Assembly (NCBI GenBank): GCA_041725935.1
Contig: JBGRQD010000017.1
Span: 12,285-76,284 of the forward strand
Direction of reading: 5' to 3'
DNA: 64,000 bases
Source: Marivita sp041725935
GTDB lineage: Bacteria > Pseudomonadota > Alphaproteobacteria > Rhodobacterales > Rhodobacteraceae
Shown here piece by piece: positions 58,836-64,000 of the stretch. Numbering within the stretch: the stretch's first letter is position 1; every line of letters begins with the position of its first letter. The notes below the pieces were generated by a model that was not told the DNA's origin, did no database searches, and saw nothing but the letters and a program-made list of their open reading frames with translations. A program made the translations under genes and the position numbers.

Positions 58836-59706
58836 TGCGGCCTTCACGCCACATCAGCAGTCCTGCACCGCACAGGATGATCAGCGTCCCGATCACCGAC
58901 ACCGCGTCGGGGCGCACGCCGAAGATGGCGAAATCATAAAGCGCCGCAAAGACCAGAGTGGCGTAAAAGAACGGCCCCACGAACCCTGCATCGGCGCGGG
59001 CGATGGCGTTGATGAAACAGGTCTGCGCCGACGCCATCAACAGCCCGATCCCGGCCAGCGCCGCCCATTGCGCAGGTGTGGGTGCAATCCAGACCCAGAC
59101 TGCGGCGGCGGATGCGATACAGACCCCGATCACGTTGTTGATCAGCAGGATCTGCATCGGCCCCTCGCGCCCGGTCAGCCGCTTCATCACGATCAACTCA
59201 AACCCCAGCGCCACAGCCGCCCCCAGTGCCAGCAGGGCGGCGGGCTGAAACGCGTCTGGTGTCGGGCGCAGCAGGATCATTGCACCCGCAAGGGCAATCG
59301 CTGCCGCCGTCAGGCGCACCGGGCCGATCCGTTCGCCCAGAAACGGAATGGCCAGCAGCATCCCGATCACCGGGTTCAGAAAACTGATTGCGGTCGCATC
59401 CGACAGCGGAATAAACGCCGCCGCCGCGAACATCAGCGTGACACCGCCCCAGCCAAAAACGACGCGCAGCGTATGGGTGGGCCAGGCGACATGAGTGAAC
59501 CGCAATCGCAGAACACCTGCTGCAATCGCAAAGACCGCGAATGCAAAGATGAACCGTCCCTGGCTGATCTGAAGCGGATTGAGCGCGGGCCCGAGCACAT
59601 CTGTCCCCAGCATCTTGGCCAGCAGCGTGGTGCCGGCCAGAAAGGCCGAGGCGAGCAGCGTCAGCAACGCGGCAAGAAGGGGATTCTGATCCTTGGGAAC
59701 AAACAT
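58783..59706 (-). CDS. DMT-superfamily (EamA) transporter
   Basis: The 307-residue inner-membrane protein starts MFVPKDQNPLLAALLTLLAS and has ten helices in two EamA repeats (QISQGRFIFAFAVFAI, ATAISFLNPVIGMLLAIPFLGERIG, DAGFVGPFFYATLVFAALYD). Substrate unknown. The start is the ATG at 59704-59706; a TTG two codons upstream is possible. Its tail overlaps the ABC-2 gene on the other strand by 53 bp. Confidence 0.88.
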   Translation of the reverse strand: MFVPKDQNPLLAALLTLLASAFLAGTTLLAKMLGTDVLGPALNPLQISQGRFIFAFAVFAIAAGVLRLRFTHVAWPTHTLRVVFGWGGVTLMFAAAAFIPLSDATAISFLNPVIGMLLAIPFLGERIGPVRLTAAAIALAGAMILLRPTPDAFQPAALLALGAAVALGFELIVMKRLTGREGPMQILLINNVIGVCIASAAAVWVWIAPTPAQWAALAGIGLLMASAQTCFINAIARADAGFVGPFFYATLVFAALYDFAIFGVRPDAVSVIGTLIILCGAGLLMWREGRIRPSVGSPVGKMTTPAD

Positions 59707-59741
59707 GGCCAAGCCATGATCGGCTTTGGCCCGTTAGGCAA

Positions 59742-60437
59742 TCACTGGCTGCGTATCGGTACAATCTGCTGCACGATCCCTACCAGGATCAGGTAAAGCG
59801 ACGTTGCGATCAAACCCCAATGCGCCCAGCTTTCCGGGTGGAAATCGACCCAGGCCGCCCAGCCTGCAAAGAACGTCCAGGCAAGGGCAATCGGCAGCGA
59901 CAGACTGCGCCAGCGTTCGGTGCGCACCGGGTGGATGAACTTCAGCGGCAGGAACATCGCTACCGCGAGCAATGCGACAAGAGACAGGGATAGCCAGAAA
60001 TTCGGCTCGAGTGCAAAAAGCACCAGCACCAGCATGTTCCAGCAGCCTGGAAAGCCTTGGAACGAATTGTCGGTGGTCTTCATGCGACTGTCGGCAAAAT
60101 ACATGGCCGAGGTAAAGGTGATCACGATGATCGCGAACCATCCCATCCAACCGGGCAAAAGGCCGGACTGGAACAGCGCAAAGGCCGGAATGAACACGTA
60201 GGTCAGGTAGTCGATGATGAGATCGAGCAACACCCCGTCAAAGCGCGGCGCATAGGTTTTCACGTCGTATTTGCGGGCCAGAGGGCCATCTATGCCGTCC
60301 ACCGCAAAGGCCACGACCAGCCAAAGGAACATGATCGACCACTCCTCCTGTGCCGCAGCCAGCAACGCCAGCATGGCAAAGACGGCTCCGGTGGCGGTCA
60401 GGAGATGGACGCATAACGCGCGGGATTGATCGGTCAT
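59742..60437 (-). CDS. pcs: Phosphatidylcholine synthase
   Basis: The 231-residue inner-membrane CDP-alcohol phosphotransferase makes phosphatidylcholine from CDP-diacylglycerol and choline. The CDP-AP site is spread over AFAVDGIDGPLARKYDVK and RFDGVLLDLIIDY (DG..AR..G/D..D), with a Pcs-typical SFQGFPGCWNMLVLVLF. About eight helices. Only some bacteria, including rhizobia and roseobacters, have it. It is separated from mtaB by 138 bp with hairpin repeats. Confidence 0.93.
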   Translation of the reverse strand: MTDQSRALCVHLLTATGAVFAMLALLAAAQEEWSIMFLWLVVAFAVDGIDGPLARKYDVKTYAPRFDGVLLDLIIDYLTYVFIPAFALFQSGLLPGWMGWFAIIVITFTSAMYFADSRMKTTDNSFQGFPGCWNMLVLVLFALEPNFWLSLSLVALLAVAMFLPLKFIHPVRTERWRSLSLPIALAWTFFAGWAAWVDFHPESWAHWGLIATSLYLILVGIVQQIVPIRSQ

Positions 60438-60524
60438 CCCGGGGTTTTGGCCGAATTGTCGAAGCGGTGCAATTGGTCGCGCGCTTTTTTCGTAAACTGT
60501 GCATGATGATATAGGGGAGGGGCT

Positions 60525-60564
60525 CGATGCGTTGGCGCATCGACCGTTTGCGTTGATGCAAACG
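60525..60564. repeat. Two TTGG/TTGA-loop hairpins between pcs and mtaB
   Basis: CGATGCG-TTGG-CGCATCG (60525-60542) is followed directly by CGTTTGCG-TTGA-TGCAAACG (60545-60564). Both have perfect or near-perfect seven- to eight-base stems and the same loop type as the hairpin at 54897-54910 on the other side of gcrA. They may be members of one repeat family. Confidence 0.6.
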
Positions 60565-60575
60565 CGCCCCGTGTC

Positions 60576-61829
60576 TCACGCAACGAGTTGGTGCCCGACC
60601 TGCCCGGTGATGGTTGCGGTCACGATCTGGCCGATAGGTTGAGGCCGCGAAAACCGCACTTCGGTGAACTGTTCGGTCCGGCCCATGTCTTCAGACTCCA
60701 TCAGCACGCTGTGGCTGCGCCCTTGCTGATCGGTCAGGTGGCGGGCCACTGCCAAATCGCCTGCCGCGCGCAATCGCGCCGCGCGGTCCTTGATCGCGCG
60801 TCCATTCACCTGCGGCATCCGCGCGGCGGGTGTGCCTTCGCGGGGCGAATAGGGGAAGACATGCAGCCATGTCAGGCTGCACTCTTCAACCAGCTTCAGC
60901 GAGTTCTCGAAATGCGCCTCGGTCTCGGTCGGGAAACCGGCGATGATGTCCGCGCCAAAGGTCATGTCCGGCCGCAGCGCGCGCGCCTCTTCGGCAAAGC
61001 GGATCGCGTCGTCGCGCAGATGCCGTCGCTTCATCCGCTTGAGGATCAGGTCGTCGCCATGCTGAAGGCTCAGATGCAGATGCGGCATCAGGCGCGGCTC
61101 GGTGGCGATGGCCTGCATCAGGTTCTCGTCCACCTCGATGCTGTCGATGGAACTGATCCGCAGACGCGGCAGGTCTGGCACCAGCTTGAGGATGCGCATG
61201 ACCAGATCGCCCAGCTTGGGTTGCGCCGGCAGGTCGGCGCCCCAGCTTGTCAGGTCCACACCCGTCAGAACCACTTCGTTGAAGCCCTTGTCCACCAATC
61301 GCTTGATCTGATCGACGATCACACCAGCAGGAACGGACCGCGAATTACCGCGACCATAGGGGATGATGCAGAACGTGCAGCGGTGATCGCACCCGTTCTG
61401 AACCTGCACATAAGCGCGGGATCGCGTGCCGAATCCATCGATCAGATGCTGCGCGGTTTCGGTCACCGACATGATGTCATTGACCTGAACCGCCTCGGTT
61501 TCCCCGATGAAATCCGCCGCCAGCCCAGCCCACGTGTCGGGCGTCATCTTCTCGGTATTGCCGATCACCGCATCGACCTCGGCCATCCGGGCAAAGGTCT
61601 CGGGCTCGGTTTGCGCCGCACAGCCCGTCACGATCAGCTTCGCATCCGGGTTTTCCCGCCGCAGCTTGCGGATCTCCTGCCGCGCCTTGCGCACCGCCTC
61701 TGCCGTCACCGCGCAGGTGTTCACCACCACGGCATTCTCAAGCCCGGCCTGCGCGGCAAGGTCCTTCATCGCCTCGGTCTCGTAAGCATTCAGGCGGCAT
61801 CCGAGCGTGGTGAACTTCGGCGCGCTCAT
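60576..61829 (-). CDS. mtaB: tRNA t6A37 methylthiotransferase
   Basis: The 417-residue radical-SAM enzyme makes ms2t6A in tRNA. MtaB rather than MiaB is indicated by KFTTLGCRLNAYETEAM and by the short NTCAVTAEAVRKARQEIRKL. The cluster is QNGCDHRCTFCIIPYGRG; GRGNSRS and the C-terminal TRAM domain (MESEDMGRTEQFTEVRFS) complete it. The ATG overlaps the dapF stop by four bases. Confidence 0.96.
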   Translation of the reverse strand: MSAPKFTTLGCRLNAYETEAMKDLAAQAGLENAVVVNTCAVTAEAVRKARQEIRKLRRENPDAKLIVTGCAAQTEPETFARMAEVDAVIGNTEKMTPDTWAGLAADFIGETEAVQVNDIMSVTETAQHLIDGFGTRSRAYVQVQNGCDHRCTFCIIPYGRGNSRSVPAGVIVDQIKRLVDKGFNEVVLTGVDLTSWGADLPAQPKLGDLVMRILKLVPDLPRLRISSIDSIEVDENLMQAIATEPRLMPHLHLSLQHGDDLILKRMKRRHLRDDAIRFAEEARALRPDMTFGADIIAGFPTETEAHFENSLKLVEECSLTWLHVFPYSPREGTPAARMPQVNGRAIKDRAARLRAAGDLAVARHLTDQQGRSHSVLMESEDMGRTEQFTEVRFSRPQPIGQIVTATITGQVGHQLVA

Positions 61830-62665
61830 GTCACCCGCTCCAGCCAGTCTGCGGTGAACACGCCAGTGAATACATGGGCCGTCGGCCCGGTCATCCAGAC
61901 GCCATCCTCGCGCCAGTCGATCTCGATCCGCCCACCGTCAAGGTCGATGGTCACGCGCCGACCCGTGAGCCCGCGCCGCGCGGCAGCTACCGCCGTGGCA
62001 CAGGAGGATGACCCGGAGGCCAGCGTCACACCCACGCCGCGTTCCCACACCCGCATGCGCAGATGGTCGCGACCGATCACGCTGGCGAACTGCACATTGG
62101 TGCGCTGCGGATAAAGCGGATGATGCTCAATCTCGGCCCCGCGTGCTTCAAGGGCTACCGATTCGGCGTCCTCGACAAAGAAGGTGCAATGCGGGTTGCC
62201 CATGCCGGTTGCGGTCGGGCCGCCGTCGATGGGCAATTCGAGGGTGTCCATCTCCGACGCCAGCGGCACCTCATCCCAGCGCAACTGCGGCTGCCCCATA
62301 TTGACCGAGGTCAGACCGCCGCCCGCATCGCGGGCCGTCAAACGCCCGCGTTCGGTGACCAGAGCCACCTCGGACAGCCCTGCTTCGTCCATAAGATGCC
62401 GCGCGATGCACCGCGTGGCATTGCCACAGGCGCCAGCGGTCGAACCATCTGAGTTGTAGAAGACCAGCCGCGCATCCGCGCCGTCCGGTCCCGGCTCGAT
62501 CAGGGCAAGCTGGTCAAACCCTACGCCACGATGCCGGTCGCCGATAGCCTGCGCCAGCGCTGCGGTCATCTCGACAGGCTGCAAACGCGCATCCAGCACG
62601 ACAAAATCATTGCCGAGCCCGTGCATCTTCATGAAGGCGATATCGCGCGTTGCGTGGGTCATCAT
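61826..62665 (-). CDS. dapF: Diaminopimelate epimerase, atypical second active-site Cys
   Basis: The 279-residue enzyme interconverts LL- and meso-diaminopimelate for lysine and peptidoglycan. It has FMKMHGLGNDFVVLDAR, the first catalytic Cys in TAGACGNATRC (Cys80), MGNPHCTFFVED and RTNVQFA. The second catalytic site, usually ACGTGAC-like, reads LASGSSSCATAV with Ser at position 217 where the Cys should be; the preceding Glu of GET is also Val. I recall this variant from related bacteria, so it is probably fixed rather than a mutation. Two adjacent ATGs (62665, 62662) can start translation. Confidence 0.9.
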   Translation of the reverse strand: MMTHATRDIAFMKMHGLGNDFVVLDARLQPVEMTAALAQAIGDRHRGVGFDQLALIEPGPDGADARLVFYNSDGSTAGACGNATRCIARHLMDEAGLSEVALVTERGRLTARDAGGGLTSVNMGQPQLRWDEVPLASEMDTLELPIDGGPTATGMGNPHCTFFVEDAESVALEARGAEIEHHPLYPQRTNVQFASVIGRDHLRMRVWERGVGVTLASGSSSCATAVAAARRGLTGRRVTIDLDGGRIEIDWREDGVWMTGPTAHVFTGVFTADWLERVT

Positions 62666-62804
62666 GGCCGCGCATATACGCCTGTCGCACCGCTCTTTCC
62701 AGCCCACCATCCGATCACCGCTGCGGCATTGTGGAAGATAGCTTGGAATTGTGCCGTTTTGGGGGTTGACCACACTCCGCCCTCTTTCTAGACACCGCGC
62801 CAGT

Positions 62805-62880
62805 GGGCCGTTAGCTCAGTTGGTAGAGCAACTGACTTTTAATCAGTGGGTCGCAGGTTCGAATCCTGCACGGCTCACCA
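62805..62880 (+). tRNA. tRNA-Lys (TTT)
   Basis: A 76-base cloverleaf with acceptor GGGCCGT / ACGGCTC, D-arm GTTAGCTCAGTTGGTAGAGC, anticodon loop CTTTTAA (anticodon TTT at 62838-62840), T-arm GGTTCGAATCC and encoded CCA at 62878-62880. Lysine isoacceptor reading AAA/AAG. The 3' end is a typical integration site for mobile elements. Confidence 0.97.
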
Positions 62881-63180
62881 CTGAAATCAATGACTTAGCA
62901 GGAATTTGCCCCGCGCGCTGTTTTGCGTGGCTACCACCGGGCTACCACGGTTGCAGATTTCGTGCCTTTTCGACCGCACACCAGCGCTGGGCAAAACATG
63001 CCAGCCGCAGGGGCAGGGGTGGGCAGATAGAGAATCAATTCCACCGCGCGCCATCGGGGCGCAGACGGGGCACCCGTCGCGCAAATTTTGACCTTTTAGC
63101 CATTTCCTCGAATGTCAGGGGCAGCGGGGGCGAAAAACCCAAATCCAGCTATGCGCAGAATGCAGGGCGGTAAAATGCTC

Positions 63181-63267
63181 TGTAACTTTGTAACTCTGTA
63201 ACTCATATATATAAGTTATTGTTTTTACTTACTTATTACCCCCTGCATTGGTTACAAAATAAGTTAC
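63181..63267. repeat. Iteron-like GTAAC repeats in AT-rich DNA
   Basis: Three direct 8-bp units (TGTAACTT, TGTAACTC, TGTAACTC) are followed, past an AT-rich ATATATATAAGTTATT stretch, by two GTTAC copies in inverted orientation (63251-63255, 63263-63267). This pattern resembles initiator or repressor binding clusters of plasmids and prophages. Confidence 0.5.
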
Positions 63268-63854
63268 AGAGAAATTGGCCTGTTACGCCTAAGTGTCTGA
63301 TTTCATTCGATAGGCCATGTTTTCAGGGATCCGGAAACGCCCGATTTCAGGGCGTTTTCTGTGCGAATTTGCACGACATGGGCAGCGGCTCACAAAAGCG
63401 CAGAAAATCGGCCGGAAATCAGCCGCGCGAACCTCGCATTTCAGGGTTTACGTGCTGGCCCTGTCAGGGCGCGCTATGGTCACCTCGATCCGACACGCCG
63501 CCGCGATAGCCTCAGAAAGCCGCTCTTGGACGATCCGCAGAGCGCGGCACACGCCACCCGAAAAAATCACCGGAACACAAATTTTCCTGTTGCAAAAAAA
63601 AACCTCCGAATGAGGGGGTAGCGGGTTTCAGGATATGAATGGCTGTAGGGATTTGACCCCCCCTACCCCTTGCGCCTGACGGCATCAGAGCTACGCCAGC
63701 AACACGGCCCTGCGCAGCCCTGCCAACGTGTCGCCCGGTCCAAGGTTCGGGGCCTCTGGCCCTTCGTGGCAAGCCTCTGGGCAAGCTGGGCGCGGTTCAT
63801 TGAACGCCCTCAGCGCGACATAAGCGCAACCCATGCAGGGGCGCGGGGGAAATG

Positions 63855-63888
63855 AAAAGCCCCGCAACGGCCAAGCGCGCGGGGCTTT
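63855..63888 (-). terminator. Terminator of the gene entering from the right
   Basis: On the minus strand AAAGCCCCGC / GCGGGGCTTT arms (ten bases) with an A-tract on the plus-strand left side that becomes TTTTC. It lies 25 bp after the stop codon at 63913. Confidence 0.7.
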
Positions 63889-63912
63889 AGATCAGAGGAT
63901 CAGGAGTATGGA

Positions 63913-64000
63913 TCAATCCGGTTCGGCAAGAGCGCGTTCGATATCCGCAGTCAGTTCTTTCAATCCGATGTAGTGATCTGTGCATCCTGCGATGGGCAAG
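63913..64000 (-). CDS. C-terminal end of an unidentified gene (runs off right edge)
   Basis: The minus-strand frame LPIAGCTDHYIGLKELTADI ... ERALAEPD ends at a TGA (63913-63915). Only 28 codons are visible, too few for identification. The terminator just downstream and the helical, charged composition support a real gene, which may belong to the element next to tRNA-Lys. Confidence 0.45.
   Translation of the reverse strand, partial: LPIAGCTDHYIGLKELTADIERALAEPD

Larger units (their letters stand above)
62881..63912. other. Region after tRNA-Lys without confident gene; possible mobile-element remnant
   Basis: About 1 kb without a protein-like ORF. It has two direct GGCTACCAC copies 11 bp apart (62929-62937 and 62940-62948) just behind the tRNA, an AT-rich block with three tandem TGTAACTY units (63181-63204) and inverted GTTAC copies (63251-63267), and a plus-strand hairpin AAACGCCC/GGGCGTTT (63335-63358). 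The composition is different from the rest of the window. A 40-codon minus-strand frame at 63448-63570 (GTG start, ERLSEAIAAACRIEVTIARP) is protein-like but has no good start. Confidence 0.45.

Noticed and set aside
62751..63173. 140-codon plus-strand frame across tRNA-Lys
   Set aside because: It reads through the tRNA gene; composition outside the tRNA is not protein-like.
63448..63570. Small minus-strand ORF of 40 codons
   Set aside because: Protein-like composition but GTG start without ribosome binding site at the right distance; a GGAGG lies 40 bp farther upstream with no start codon near it in this frame. Mentioned in the region note only.

Overview
The window looks like chromosome of an alphaproteobacterium of the Rhodobacteraceae (Roseobacter side). 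The evidence is GC-rich, densely packed coding DNA with GcrA, MipZ, a Pcs-type phosphatidylcholine synthase, DUF1150 behind an Hsp20, a Hint-domain protein, a TrxB/Lrp divergent pair, and the ffh - chorismate mutase - rpsP - rimM - trmD - rplS - rpmE order. The family assignment is inference from gene content; no search was run.

Layout. 1-2.7 kb: edge of a SulP transporter, a glutathionyl-hydroquinone reductase, a degenerate receiver protein and a small secreted protein. 2.7-6.2 kb: smc. 6.3-7.6 kb: a multi-pass membrane protein behind two ATTC-N8-GAAT operators (sulfide/persulfide-type regulation). 7.6-11.1 kb: HpaI-like aldolase, mipZ and a zinc-ribbon/membrane protein pair. 11.2-20.5 kb: the minus-strand translation/SRP block, interrupted by a sulfotransferase, a MipA-like porin and four tandem acetyltransferases. 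20.7-27.5 kb: azoreductase/LysR pair, DMT exporter, TraB-like protein, a putative nuclease and a von Willebrand factor A protein with six tandem repeats. 27.6-30.4 kb: an NMT1-type ABC importer preceded by a folded leader that may be a xanthine riboswitch. 30.4-32.6 kb: CIRCE-controlled groESL. 32.7-38.3 kb: DMT exporter, lipase-like protein, orphan phnM, purK/purE, YdcH, hsp20/DUF1150. 38.3-43.1 kb: sulfate activation enzyme, di-haem peroxidase, trxB, Lrp regulator. 43.1-47.5 kb: Hint protein, an untracked 50-residue ORF with a three-hairpin 3' region, and the lgt - midA - pgeF operon. 48-52.7 kb: YbjN, proC, CsaA, hydroxyacid dehydrogenase, KAS III, PRC-barrel protein. 52.7-62.7 kb: tdk, rimO, gcrA with a terminator inside its leader, ABC-2 permease, pcs, mtaB, dapF. 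62.8-64 kb: tRNA-Lys followed by about 1 kb without a confident gene but with integrase-like and iteron-like repeats, then the end of a gene entering from the right.

The genes are mostly housekeeping: translation and RNA modification (ribosomal proteins, TrmD, RimM, RimO, MtaB), protein targeting (Ffh, Lgt), chromosome and cell-cycle control (SMC, MipZ, GcrA), protein quality control (GroESL, Hsp20), purine, lysine, proline and sulfur assimilation. The most novel material is regulatory or structural: the 44 kb small-ORF/hairpin unit, the 27.6 kb leader, the gcrA leader terminator, the ffh leader, and the sulfur-type operators at 6.3 kb.
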